From assembly GCF_900168005.1 (NCBI RefSeq), contig NZ_FUYP01000014.1:44482-108481 (forward strand): 64,000 nucleotides of DNA, given 5' to 3'. The translations under genes were made by a program, and so were the position numbers. Numbering within the stretch: the stretch's first letter is position 1; each line of letters starts with the position of its first letter. The notes below the pieces were generated by a model, which did not search any database, was not told where the DNA came from, and worked only from the letters and a program-made list of their open reading frames with translations. Positions 47,663 through 59,020 of this stretch are shown here, in pieces. Source of the DNA: Sphingopyxis flava. GTDB taxonomy: Bacteria > Pseudomonadota > Alphaproteobacteria > Sphingomonadales > Sphingomonadaceae.

Positions 47663-49627
47663 TCAACTCGCGAGCCGCTGGTGCTCCTCAGCGCGCGCTT
47701 GGCTGGAGCGCCGGATCGCCTGGTCGAGCGCGCTGAGGGTGAAGGGTTTGCGCAGCACGTCATGATCGCCAAAGCTTGCCTCATCGCCGGCATCGCCGGC
47801 GAAGCCCGTGACGAACAGCACCGATAGTAGAGGCCAGCGCTGTTTGAGCCGTGCGACCATTTCGGGTCCAGTGAGCTCGGGCATCAGCACGTCAGAGAGG
47901 ATAAGGTCGAAGCCGCCGTGGCTCTCGACGAGCGCCTCGGCTTCGAGCGGGTTGCAGCAGGCCACCGCCTTGTGGCCAAGCTCACCCACCGCATCGACCG
48001 TTGCGGCGAGGACGCGGTGATCGTCCTCGACCACCAGAATGTTCAGCCGGTCGGAGGGGTCGACCCGCGCAAGCGCTTCATCGCCTTTGCCCTTTTCGAC
48101 CCCCGCGATCGCGGCTTCGGTAACCGGCAGCAGCATCGCGACGCTTGTGCCTTCGCCTTCGGACGAGTGGATCTGCACCTCGCCGCCCGATTGGCGGCAG
48201 AAGGCAAATACCTGGCTCATGCCGAGTCCGGTGCCCTGCCCGGCAGGCTTTGTCGTGTAGAAGGGGTCGAAGACGCGTTCGAGTACGTCCGCGGACATGC
48301 CGCAGCCGGTATCGATCACCTGCACCGCGAGCGCCGCCGCCTCGCCGCTTTCGTCGCGCGCTGTGCGGATGGTCAGCGATCCATGACCGTCCATCGCGTC
48401 ACGCGCGTTGACGGCAAGATTGAGCAGGGCGTTCTCGAACTGCTGCCGGTCGATCCAGCAGGCAAGCCCTTCGGCGTTGAGGTCGAGCGTCAACGCGATG
48501 CGGTCGCCGATCGTCCGCGCGATCAGTTCGGCGAAGGAGGCGATGCATGCATCGATGTCGGTCATTTCGGGCCGCGCGGGCTCGGAGCGGGCGAAGGTCA
48601 GGAGCCGCCGCGTCAGATCGGCGGCGCGGTTCGCGCCGTCGAGCGCATTATGAATATGGCGCTCGGCCTTTTCGGGCGCCTCGCCCAGCCAGCGCTGTGC
48701 GAGTTCGAGTCCGCCGACCACCACCGCCAGCATGTTGTTGAAGTCGTGGGCGATGCCGCCGGTGAGCTGGCCGACCGCCTCCATCTTCTGCGCCTGACGC
48801 AGCTGCGCCTCGGCGGTCTCGCGCTCGGACATTTCGGCGCGCAGCGCGGTGTTCGCCTGCTCAAGCTCCGCGGTGCGGTCCTCGACCGCGGCTTCGAGCT
48901 CCATCGCACGCTCGCTTTCTGCAAACCGCTCGCGCTGCGCGAGCCGCCGTTCGCCCTCGGCGCGAAGCAGCGAGAAGGTCGCCGCGATCGCAATGATCGC
49001 GGCAGCAGCGCCGAGCAGCGAGAACATCAGGATCGCTTGGTTGAGACTGGCCCGGTCCGATGCCGCAATCCGGTTGCGCTCGGACAATCGCTCCCGTTCG
49101 TCGCGGATCAGCTGCGCGAGCAGCTTGTTGATCCGGCCGAGAGCCGGATCGTGCGCTGCTGCGTTATATTTGGAGATGGCCGCGATCGTCTGGCGATAAT
49201 TGGCACTGAGCGCTGCATCGCCAAGCTGCTGCCCGCGGCGCTCGAGTTCGACGCCAAGCTGGCGCACCAGTTCAGCCTGCTCGGGGCTGTCGCGCACATT
49301 GCGCTGAAGCAGGCGCAAATATTGCATCGCGACGCCGAACTGCTGCTGATAGATGCGGCCGTCGTCCTTTTGCAGGCCGACTGCGAAGCGGCCGAGCGCT
49401 GCCTCGGCGCGCGCAAGCGCGGCATCGAGCGAGCGGGTCTGCGAAATGACCTCGAGGCTGTGCGCCTGCCAGCCGAGCGACCGATCATAGGCGTCGTTGG
49501 CGCGCATCAGGAGAAGGACGAGCGCGACGACAACCCCAGTCAGGATCGTCCCGACGCCGGTCGTCAGCCAAAAGCGCAGACGCTCCCGGCGGCTCTCGCT
49601 TTCCTGGTCGCTATCCCTCTCGAACAC
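47663..49627 (-). CDS. Hybrid sensor histidine kinase/response regulator
   Basis: About 654 residues. TM helix 1 near 22-41, a periplasmic CHASE3-like helical domain to about 190, TM helix 2 near 197-220, a coiled coil, then HisKA with the phosphorylated His294 (GGIAHDFNNMLAVV), HATPase_c (NLAVNARDAM, DTGCGMS, GQGTGLGMS) and a C-terminal receiver domain with Asp579 (DLILSDVLMP), Thr in FVTGFAG and Lys in VLRKPF. A phosphorelay through an Hpt protein is expected; one is encoded at 12612-13016. It lies 112 bases downstream of the serine palmitoyltransferase gene. Confidence 0.94.
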   Translation of the reverse strand: MFERDSDQESESRRERLRFWLTTGVGTILTGVVVALVLLLMRANDAYDRSLGWQAHSLEVISQTRSLDAALARAEAALGRFAVGLQKDDGRIYQQQFGVAMQYLRLLQRNVRDSPEQAELVRQLGVELERRGQQLGDAALSANYRQTIAAISKYNAAAHDPALGRINKLLAQLIRDERERLSERNRIAASDRASLNQAILMFSLLGAAAAIIAIAATFSLLRAEGERRLAQRERFAESERAMELEAAVEDRTAELEQANTALRAEMSERETAEAQLRQAQKMEAVGQLTGGIAHDFNNMLAVVVGGLELAQRWLGEAPEKAERHIHNALDGANRAADLTRRLLTFARSEPARPEMTDIDACIASFAELIARTIGDRIALTLDLNAEGLACWIDRQQFENALLNLAVNARDAMDGHGSLTIRTARDESGEAAALAVQVIDTGCGMSADVLERVFDPFYTTKPAGQGTGLGMSQVFAFCRQSGGEVQIHSSEGEGTSVAMLLPVTEAAIAGVEKGKGDEALARVDPSDRLNILVVEDDHRVLAATVDAVGELGHKAVACCNPLEAEALVESHGGFDLILSDVLMPELTGPEMVARLKQRWPLLSVLFVTGFAGDAGDEASFGDHDVLRKPFTLSALDQAIRRSSQARAEEHQRLAS

Positions 49628-49739
49628 GCGCCTCTCTTACCTCTTCGCCCGTGTCCCGCAAAGCAGGTAAGGCCGCCGGGGCGTCGCCGTCTTTCGCTTC
49701 GCCCCGAAAATATGCCCTTTGGTCGGAAAGGGAGGTGGG

Positions 49740-50942
49740 TCAGCCGATAATCCCGGCGCGCTTGCCGGCGCGTTCGAAACGGGCGAGGATCTCGCCCACC
49801 TGATCGCTCGAATGCTCCGCGCACAGCGAACAGCGCAGCAGCGTCATGCCCGCGGGGGTTGCCGGGGGACGAGCGAGATTGACATAAAGTCCTTCCTCGA
49901 GCAGCGCTTCCCACATCATGGCGCCTCTCTCGAGGTCGGGCATGATGACCGCGATGATCGCCGATTGCGGCTCCTCGGTACCAAGCGTGAAGCCGAGATC
50001 GCGCAGCCCCTTGTGGAGCATCTTCGAATTTTCCCAAAGATGCGCGCGCTTGTTCGACCCGTGCATCAGCTTGCGGATGCTCGTCGCGGCGGTCGCAACG
50101 ACGCTTGGCGGGAGCGACGCGGTGAAGACATAGGGGCGGCAGACGAGGCGCATGATCTCGAACTTCGGATGGTTCGACACGCAAAAGCCACCAACGGTGC
50201 CAACGCTCTTCGAAAAGGTACCGATGATGAAATCGACATCGTCGATAACGCCCTGTGCTTCGGCAACGCCGCGACCGTGCTCGCCGATGAACCCCATCGA
50301 GTGGGCCTCGTCGACCAGAACCATCGCGCCATTGTCCTTGGCGATGCGGATCATTTCCTTGAGCGGCGCGACGTCGCCGAGCATCGAATAGACGCCTTCG
50401 AGCACGACAAGCTTGCCGGCTTCGGCGGGCAGGCGCTTCAGGCGCTTTTCCAGCGCCTCGATGTCATTGTGGCGGAAGGCGACGATTTCGGCATCGCCCA
50501 TCTTGCACCCGTCATAGATCGAGGCGTGACTGTCGATGTCGAGGATGACATAATCGCCCTTGCCCGCAATCGTCGAGATGATGCCGAGGTTCGCCTGATA
50601 TCCGGTCGAAAAGACCATCGCATGATCCATGGCGTAGAAGTGTTTGAGCGCCTCCTCGACCTCGCGGTGGCCCTGATAGGTGCCGTTCAGCACGCGGCTG
50701 CCGGTGGTGCCGCTGCCGAATTTGTCGAGCGCATCCTTGCCCGCAGCAATCACGTCCTCGTCGAACGTCATGCCCATATAATTATAGGTGCCAAGCAGGA
50801 TGGTCTCGCGCCCGTTGCAGATCGCGACGGTTGGTGAGAGCACCTTTTCCATCACCAGGCTGAAGGGGTCGGTGACACCCGTCGCGAGCAGATCCGCGCG
50901 CTGCTGGATCAGCGGATCGAATTTGGAAAAAAGATCGGTCAT
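49740..50942 (-). CDS. spt: Serine palmitoyltransferase
   Basis: About 400 residues from the ATG at 50942; a TTG four codons earlier is the longer alternative. PLP-dependent alpha-oxoamine synthase fold: GTYNYMGMTF, DSHASIYDGC (His139 stacks on PLP), VLVDEAHSMG (Asp211, His214) and the PLP lysine Lys245 in GTFSKSVGTVGG. The sequence agrees closely with my memory of the soluble Sphingomonas paucimobilis enzyme. It condenses serine with palmitoyl-CoA or acyl-ACP, the first step of sphingolipid synthesis. The ACP gene precedes it by 60 bases. Confidence 0.95.
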   Translation of the reverse strand: MTDLFSKFDPLIQQRADLLATGVTDPFSLVMEKVLSPTVAICNGRETILLGTYNYMGMTFDEDVIAAGKDALDKFGSGTTGSRVLNGTYQGHREVEEALKHFYAMDHAMVFSTGYQANLGIISTIAGKGDYVILDIDSHASIYDGCKMGDAEIVAFRHNDIEALEKRLKRLPAEAGKLVVLEGVYSMLGDVAPLKEMIRIAKDNGAMVLVDEAHSMGFIGEHGRGVAEAQGVIDDVDFIIGTFSKSVGTVGGFCVSNHPKFEIMRLVCRPYVFTASLPPSVVATAATSIRKLMHGSNKRAHLWENSKMLHKGLRDLGFTLGTEEPQSAIIAVIMPDLERGAMMWEALLEEGLYVNLARPPATPAGMTLLRCSLCAEHSSDQVGEILARFERAGKRAGIIG

Positions 50943-51002
50943 ATCGATGTCCAAGGGACCGCTCGCCCCAGCGCTTGCGCGGCGCGAGCGGTGAAGAGAG
51001 GG

Positions 51003-51239
51003 TCAGCCCTGCAGCTTTTCCACCGCCGCGACGAGCTGGCCGACATTCTCGATCTCGGCCTGCTGGTTCATGCTGATGATGATGTCGAACGTGTCTTCGA
51101 CCTCGGCGACGAAATCCATCACAGTGAGACTGTCCCACTCGAGGTCGCCGGCAAAGGTGGTGGCGTCGGTCAGCTCAACGCCCTTCTTGTTGAAGGGCTC
51201 GATGAGGCCGTGGATCTGGTCGGTAAGGGGGGTGCTCAT
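51003..51239 (-). CDS. Acyl carrier protein of the sphingolipid pathway
   Basis: 78 residues from the ATG at 51239. The four-helix ACP fold shows LEWDSLTVMDFVAEVEDTFDIIISM, with the phosphopantetheine-bearing serine at residue 37 in DSLT. The protein is acidic, and the first helix includes TDQIHGLIEPF. In alphaproteobacteria that make sphingolipids, an ACP directly upstream of serine palmitoyltransferase is thought to present the acyl chain. A different, housekeeping ACP gene is expected elsewhere. Confidence 0.92.
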   Translation of the reverse strand: MSTPLTDQIHGLIEPFNKKGVELTDATTFAGDLEWDSLTVMDFVAEVEDTFDIIISMNQQAEIENVGQLVAAVEKLQG

Positions 51240-51388
51240 GGGGGTGCGTCCCGAAAAGGTGAAGTTTGCGCGCGGGAATGCCGCGCTTGCCTCCGCTTGG
51301 CAAGCGATTGCTGCGGCAATCGGGCAGCATCTTGCCGATATGCGTCGAACATGCCAGTCATGGGCCGGGTCGGGACTGGGGATGACCG

Positions 51389-51964
51389 ATGGACGATAAG
51401 GCGAAGTATAGCACGGCATCGCGCCCGGGGGCGGGCGCATTTCCGCCCAATGCGGTGCACCTTGCGCGCACCAGCCAGCAGATGACGATGCAATTGTCGC
51501 AAATGGCCGACCAGAAGGCGTCGATCCTGATGGGCGCGACCTTCGTCGTCTTCACCCTGGCGGTCGGGCAGGCACGCGCCGGCGTGGGGGCCTTTGCGAT
51601 GCCGCTGACGATTCTCGCGACCTTTTCCTTCCTGTCCGCGCTTCTCGCGGTCTCCGCGGTCCTGCCGCGCGTCGGACGCGCTCCGCCGGCGCTGGTCAGG
51701 GACGGAAAGGATCACAGCAACATCCTCTTTTTCGGCCGCTTTGCCGAGATGGAAGAGGATGAATTCATCGCGGCGGTGAAGGCGCGGATGCGGTCGGAAG
51801 AGGATCTTTACGAAAGCATGCTGCGCGACGCCTATCAAAATGGCCTCATCCTGGCGCGGCGCAAATACCGTTTTCTTGGCCATGCCTACCGGCTGTTCGT
51901 CGTCGGCTTGACGCTGACCTTTCTCGCCTTTGCCTATGAGATGATGCTCGCCTGGACAGGGTGA
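51389..51964 (+). CDS. DUF5706 (Pycsar effector-like) membrane protein
   Basis: About 191 residues. Pattern: TSQQMTMQLSQMADQKASILMGATFVVFTLAVGQ and MPLTILATFSFLSALLAVSAVL form two helices, ILFFGRFAEMEEDEFIAAVKARM is the cytoplasmic middle, and RLFVVGLTLTFLAFAYEMM a third helix. This matches DUF5706, which includes the membrane effectors of Pycsar phage defence as well as many housekeeping members. No cyclase gene is adjacent, so a defence role is not supported. It is divergent from the ACP gene. Confidence 0.82.
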   Translation: MDDKAKYSTASRPGAGAFPPNAVHLARTSQQMTMQLSQMADQKASILMGATFVVFTLAVGQARAGVGAFAMPLTILATFSFLSALLAVSAVLPRVGRAPPALVRDGKDHSNILFFGRFAEMEEDEFIAAVKARMRSEEDLYESMLRDAYQNGLILARRKYRFLGHAYRLFVVGLTLTFLAFAYEMMLAWTG

Positions 51965-52027
51965 GGGCGAGCGGGGCCCTTCGGCGGTGAGCCTCTCCTG
52001 CGCGGGCAGCGAGACTCCTCGCGCCCT

Positions 52028-52100
52028 GCGTTTCGGGGGCGGGAGGATAGCGAGGTGCCCAGCCCCTGTTGCCATTTTGCCACCTCCGCCCCCGAAACGC
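52028..52100. repeat. Large imperfect inverted repeat with 18-19 base arms
   Basis: GCGTTTCGGGGGCGGGAGG (52028-52046) and CCTCCGCCCCCGAAACGC (52083-52100) are complementary with a single bulged G; the spacer is 36 bases. It lies in the 195 bases between the DUF5706 gene and the MATE gene, both on the plus strand. Extrusion would give a long hairpin. It may be a dispersed palindromic repeat or a terminator without U-run. Confidence 0.65.
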
Positions 52101-52159
52101 CGGGCTGCGCACGCGCCCGCTATTGAACGGCTCTGGCTGCCCGCCTATCCGGGCCGGCT

Positions 52160-53557
52160 ATGCGTCAGCAGGCCCACCCCTTGACCGCGGACGTCCCGCG
52201 CAGCCTGCGCGCCGAATTCGGCGCGACGCTGGCGCTTGCCTGGCCGCTTGCCGCGGCGAACCTCTTGCAGATGATGGTGCATGCGATCGACGTCATTTTT
52301 GTCGCACGGCTCGGCGACGCCGAGCTTGCCGCCTCTTCGCTCGGCGTGTCGATCTTCGGCCTGCTTGTGTGGACGACGACGGGGCTCGTGGGAGCATCGG
52401 CGCCGCTGATCGCGGCTGAACTCGGGCGCCGCAAACATGCAGTGCGCGAGGTGCGGCGCACCGTGCGCATGGCGCTATGGCTGAGCGTGCTCACCTCGAT
52501 CGCGGCCATGGGCATCTGCGCCGCGGGCGGGCCGATCATGATTGCGACCGGCCAGGCGCGCGATACCTCCGAGCATGCCGCGAGCTTCCTCCTCATTTTG
52601 ATGTGGGGGATGTTCCCGATGGTTGCGGCGAGCGTTTTGCGCATCTTTGTGTCGGCGCTCGGCCGGCCCAAGATCGCCACCGCCATCACCTTCCTCGCGC
52701 TCGGGGTCAATGCGCTCGGCAACTGGTCGCTTGTCTTCGGTCATCTCGGGCTGCCCGCGCTCGGCCTCCACGGTTCGGCGCTCTCGAGCGTGATCACGAG
52801 CACGGTCATGCTGCTTGCCTATGTGGTGGTCATTCAGCTCGACCGGCAGCTGCGCCGCTATCATCTGTTCGGCAATTGGTGGCGGTCCGAATGGGCGCGC
52901 TTTTTCGAGATCGTGCGTATCGGCGCGCCGATCGGGCTGATCATTCTTGCCGAGGCGGGGCTGTTCACCGGCGCCGCCTTCCTGATGGGACGTATCGGCG
53001 AGGTCGAACTTGCAGGTCACACGATTGCGCTGCAGGTCGCCGCGCTCGCCTTCCAGATCCCCTTCGGCGTCGCGCAGGCGGCGACGATCCGCGTGGGCCT
53101 TTCCTATGGTGCGCGCGATCCGCACGGCATCGCGCTGGCGGGGCGGGCGTCGCTGATCCTCGGCATCGGCTTCATGACCCTGACCGCGGCGACGATGTGG
53201 CTCTTCCCACGGCTCGTCTTGTCGATCTATGTCGATGTCGACGCGGCGCGTAACGCCGCGCTCGTGAGCTATGCGATGCAGTTCCTCGTCGTCGCCGCCG
53301 CCTTCCAGCTGTTCGACGGCGCCCAGACGGTCGCTGCGGGCGTATTGCGCGGCCTCCAGGACACGCGCGTCCCGATGATCATCGCGGTGTGCGGCTATTG
53401 GTTTGCAGGCTATGGCACCGCCATCTATCTTGGCTTCTGGACTCCGCTCGCCGGCGTCGGCATCTGGATCGGCCTTGCAGTAGGGCTCGTCGTCGTTGCC
53501 GGGCTGCTGCTTGCGCGCTGGCGGCTGCGGGCGCGATTGGGTCTTCTCCCCGCCTGA
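52160..53557 (+). CDS. MATE family efflux transporter
   Basis: About 465 residues with 12 predicted membrane helices in two similar halves. LALAWPLAAANLLQMMVHAIDVIFVARLGDAELAASSLG begins the first half, and FEIVRIGAPIGLIILAEAGLFTGAAFLMGRIGEVELAGHTIALQ begins the second. These are the standard MATE repeats. It exports drugs or metabolites against Na+ or H+; the substrate is unknown. Confidence 0.95.
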   Translation: MRQQAHPLTADVPRSLRAEFGATLALAWPLAAANLLQMMVHAIDVIFVARLGDAELAASSLGVSIFGLLVWTTTGLVGASAPLIAAELGRRKHAVREVRRTVRMALWLSVLTSIAAMGICAAGGPIMIATGQARDTSEHAASFLLILMWGMFPMVAASVLRIFVSALGRPKIATAITFLALGVNALGNWSLVFGHLGLPALGLHGSALSSVITSTVMLLAYVVVIQLDRQLRRYHLFGNWWRSEWARFFEIVRIGAPIGLIILAEAGLFTGAAFLMGRIGEVELAGHTIALQVAALAFQIPFGVAQAATIRVGLSYGARDPHGIALAGRASLILGIGFMTLTAATMWLFPRLVLSIYVDVDAARNAALVSYAMQFLVVAAAFQLFDGAQTVAAGVLRGLQDTRVPMIIAVCGYWFAGYGTAIYLGFWTPLAGVGIWIGLAVGLVVVAGLLLARWRLRARLGLLPA

Positions 53558-53592
53558 CGAAAAAAAAGCCAAAAAAGAATCTCGCCCAACGC

Positions 53593-53620
53593 TTGACGGG
53601 CTGCGCCCATCGACCCATAT
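53593..53620 (+). promoter_or_regulatory. Heat-shock-type promoter of groESL
   Basis: TTGACG (53593-53598) with preceding C gives a CTTGA-type -35; CCATAT (53615-53620) after a 16-base spacer serves as -10. It lies just upstream of the CIRCE element. Both sigma-70 and RpoH could read it. Confidence 0.55.
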
Positions 53621-53629
53621 GGCCGCCTG

Positions 53630-53656
53630 TTAGCACTCTCCTCAGGTGAGTGCTAA
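53630..53656. promoter_or_regulatory. CIRCE element (HrcA operator)
   Basis: TTAGCACTC-N9-GAGTGCTAA, an exact match to the CIRCE consensus, sits 32 bases before the groES start. HrcA bound here represses groESL when the chaperonin level is adequate. No hrcA gene is in the window. Confidence 0.97.
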
Positions 53657-53688
53657 ACTGAGATCCATTGCATATCTGGAGGACATCC

Positions 53689-53976
53689 ATGCAATTTCGT
53701 CCGTTGCACGACCGCGTGCTCGTTCGCCGCATCGAAGCTGAAGAAAAGACGGCCGGCGGCATCATCATTCCCGATACCGCCAAAGAAAAGCCGCAGGAAG
53801 GCGAAGTTGTCGCCGTGGGCACCGGCATCAAGGCTGAAGACGGCAAGATCACGCCGCTCGACGTCAAGGCGGGCGACCGCATCCTGTTCGGCAAATGGTC
53901 GGGCACCGAAGTCAAGGTCGATGGCGAAGAGCTGTTGATCATGAAGGAATCGGACATTCTCGGCGTTCTCGCCTGA
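53689..53976 (+). CDS. groES: Co-chaperonin GroES
   Basis: 95 residues from the ATG at 53689, with GGAGGA 6 bases upstream. [42 protein letters not shown] contains the mobile loop that docks on GroEL. It caps the GroEL chamber during folding. First gene of the operon controlled by CIRCE. Confidence 0.98.
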   Translation: MQFRPLHDRVLVRRIEAEEKTAGGIIIPDTAKEKPQEGEVVAVGTGIKAEDGKITPLDVKAGDRILFGKWSGTEVKVDGEELLIMKESDILGVLA

Positions 53977-53980
53977 ACCT

Positions 53981-54000
53981 TTTCGCCTGACCTGGCGAAA
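53981..54000 (+). other. Small hairpin between groES and groEL
   Basis: TTTCGCC (53981-53987) and GGCGAAA (53994-54000) form a 7-base-pair stem right after the groES stop. Such processing or attenuation stems occur in other groESL messages. No U-run follows. Confidence 0.45.
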
Positions 54001-54055
54001 TCCCGATTTCAGTGTGAAGTCTCGCAGTTTTCTGCGGAATCGAAAGGAAGCATAA

Positions 54056-55699
<1,644 letters not shown>

Positions 55700-55733
55700 G
55701 GTCCGCCGTCACCGCTCAGCGCAAGCTGACAGC

Positions 55734-55770
55734 GAAGGGCCGGGGAGGAAACTCTCCGGCCCTTCTTGAT
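55734..55770 (+). terminator. Rho-independent terminator of groESL
   Basis: GAAGGGCCGGGGAG and CTCTCCGGCCCTTC form a 14-base-pair stem (one G-U pair) with a GAAA loop, followed by TTGATTT. It begins 35 bases after the groEL stop. Confidence 0.85.
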
Positions 55771-55798
55771 TTACAAAAAGAGCCTCAAGCGCACGGTG

Positions 55799-56278
55799 TC
55801 ATCCCTTGCGGCGTCCCGCAAACGGCAGGATCGCCCGGTAGGCCTCTACCCCCGGCGCCCCGCCGATCGTCACACCTTGTGTCAGCAGCCAGTAATGCCG
55901 CACAATCTCCGCCTGCTGTTCGAGCCCGTAGCGGTGGAGCGGCCATCCGGGCTTCAGGCTGTAATGATAGGTTGCAAAGGGGTGCCGCATAAGCACCAGG
56001 TACCAGCGGCCACGCGTCTGCGCCTGCCAGACATGCGTCATCTCGTGGATGAAAAGCCCTTGAAGCGACTGGGGCGCGGCGCTGAAATCCTCTGCATAAA
56101 GGTCGCCGTGCGGATGAAAGTGAAGCGCCCCCATCGGTGCCATCACGACGCGCCGCGGCTGGAAGAAAGCCCATTTGTGGTGGCACACGCGCACTCGCCT
56201 ATAGTCGATCGCGTCGCCGAACACGCTCTGGGCGAGCACGATCTCGCCTTCCGTCAAGCTGCGCGACGGCCCCGCCAT
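55799..56278 (-). CDS. Zincin-like protein with HEMTH motif (vgr-related in sphingomonads)
   Basis: About 159 residues, no signal peptide. LQGLFIHEMTHVWQAQTRG holds a HExxH metalloprotease-like motif, and further downstream YGLEQQAEIVRHYW supplies a possible third ligand (Glu). The set resembles DUF4157-type domains. Databases often label such sphingomonad proteins vgr related, with no support here for a type VI secretion link. Convergent with groEL. Function unknown. Confidence 0.75.
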   Translation of the reverse strand: MAGPSRSLTEGEIVLAQSVFGDAIDYRRVRVCHHKWAFFQPRRVVMAPMGALHFHPHGDLYAEDFSAAPQSLQGLFIHEMTHVWQAQTRGRWYLVLMRHPFATYHYSLKPGWPLHRYGLEQQAEIVRHYWLLTQGVTIGGAPGVEAYRAILPFAGRRKG

Positions 56279-56284
56279 GCGCCG

Positions 56285-56833
56285 CTATTTCTTCGCTGCG
56301 TCTGCCGTGCCTTCGCCAGCTGCCTTGCCGGCGCCGCCCATGTCCATCGCGCCATGATCCATCGCCGCACCGCTGCTATCGCCTCTTTGCGGCGCCTGCC
56401 GGATCGTGAGGTCGAAGAGGATGCGTTCATTATTATTGTTCGAGAAAACGAAGATCATCGGCAGCTTGCCTGCTCGCACCGCGGCTCCATTGATATTCCA
56501 GATCATCAGATGTCTGCCGCCGGGCTTGAATTCGAGCTCGCCCTTGGCGGGCACCGGCGCGCTGCGCAGCGGCTTCATCGACACGATGCCATTTTCCTTG
56601 ACGGTTTCGTGCATCTCGACGCGCTGGGCAAGGTCCGAGCTCACGGCCATCAACTCGACATCGCGGGGACCGCCCTTGATGGTGAAATAGCCCGCCGCAG
56701 GGCGATCCGGGGTCGCGCCCATTTCGATATAGCCGCTTGCGACGTGCAGCACCGGCCCCTGACCGAGATTCTCGCCGCATCCCGAAAGGGACAGGGCGGC
56801 GGCGGCAAGAGCGGTGATTGCGAAGGGCTTCAT
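56285..56833 (-). CDS. PCu(A)C-type periplasmic copper chaperone lipoprotein
   Basis: About 182 residues. MKPFAITALAAAALSLSGC is a lipoprotein signal (lipobox LSGC). The copper site H(M)x10MxHxM-like arrangement is readable as VEMHETVKENGIVSMKPL and GRHLMIW. PAAGYFTIKGG is the family's N-terminal block. The C-terminus is rich in Met, His and Asp (MDHGAMDMGG), a possible extra copper site. It delivers copper to cytochrome oxidase, but oxidase genes are not nearby. Confidence 0.9.
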   Translation of the reverse strand: MKPFAITALAAAALSLSGCGENLGQGPVLHVASGYIEMGATPDRPAAGYFTIKGGPRDVELMAVSSDLAQRVEMHETVKENGIVSMKPLRSAPVPAKGELEFKPGGRHLMIWNINGAAVRAGKLPMIFVFSNNNNERILFDLTIRQAPQRGDSSGAAMDHGAMDMGGAGKAAGEGTADAAKK

Positions 56834-56888
56834 CGGGAGACTCCGGGTCTGGCTGAAATTTGCCTGTCACCGATAAGCCGTCAAAGCC

Positions 56889-56916
56889 CTTGTGCCAAGG
56901 ATTAGCGCACCTATAT
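56889..56916 (+). promoter_or_regulatory. RpoH-type promoter of dnaK
   Basis: CTTG (56889-56892) and CCTATAT (56910-56916), 17 bases apart, fit the alphaproteobacterial RpoH consensus (CTTG, then CYTATNT). It lies about 80 bases before the dnaK ATG. Confidence 0.8.
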
Positions 56917-56996
56917 CGCGCCCAGAAACCCCGCATGGGATCAACGACGGGCGTGCCTTTTCAGGGCGCCGCAAAAACAACAAGGACGTGTATATT

Positions 56997-58901
<1,905 letters not shown>

Positions 58902-58917
58902 GGATGACCTTCAACCG

Positions 58918-58992
58918 TCATGCCGGCGGAAGCTGGCATCGCTCTCGGATCCCGCTTCGCCGGACCGGTAGCGACCCCGGCCTTGGCCGGGG
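58918..58992. repeat. Dispersed palindromic repeat between dnaK and dnaJ
   Basis: The segment contains GTCATGCCGGCGGAAGCTGGCATC and, near its end, the perfect hairpin CCCCGGCC-TT-GGCCGGGG (58975-58992). Such GTCATCCCGGCGAAGGCCGG-like elements are scattered through sphingomonad intergenic regions. It separates dnaK from dnaJ and could act as an attenuator. Confidence 0.6.
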
Positions 58993-59020
58993 TGACGGGT
59001 TGAAGTAGGGGCTTTTGAGA

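Noticed and set aside
51389..51964. Pycsar phage-defence system
   Set aside because: The DUF5706 domain matches Pycsar effectors, but no nucleotide cyclase gene lies next to it, and the family has many non-defence members. The neighbours are lipid and transport genes.
55799..56278. Type VI secretion component (vgr-related label)
   Set aside because: The protein has a HEMTH zincin-like motif and 159 residues. It has no VgrG needle domain, and no type VI genes are nearby.
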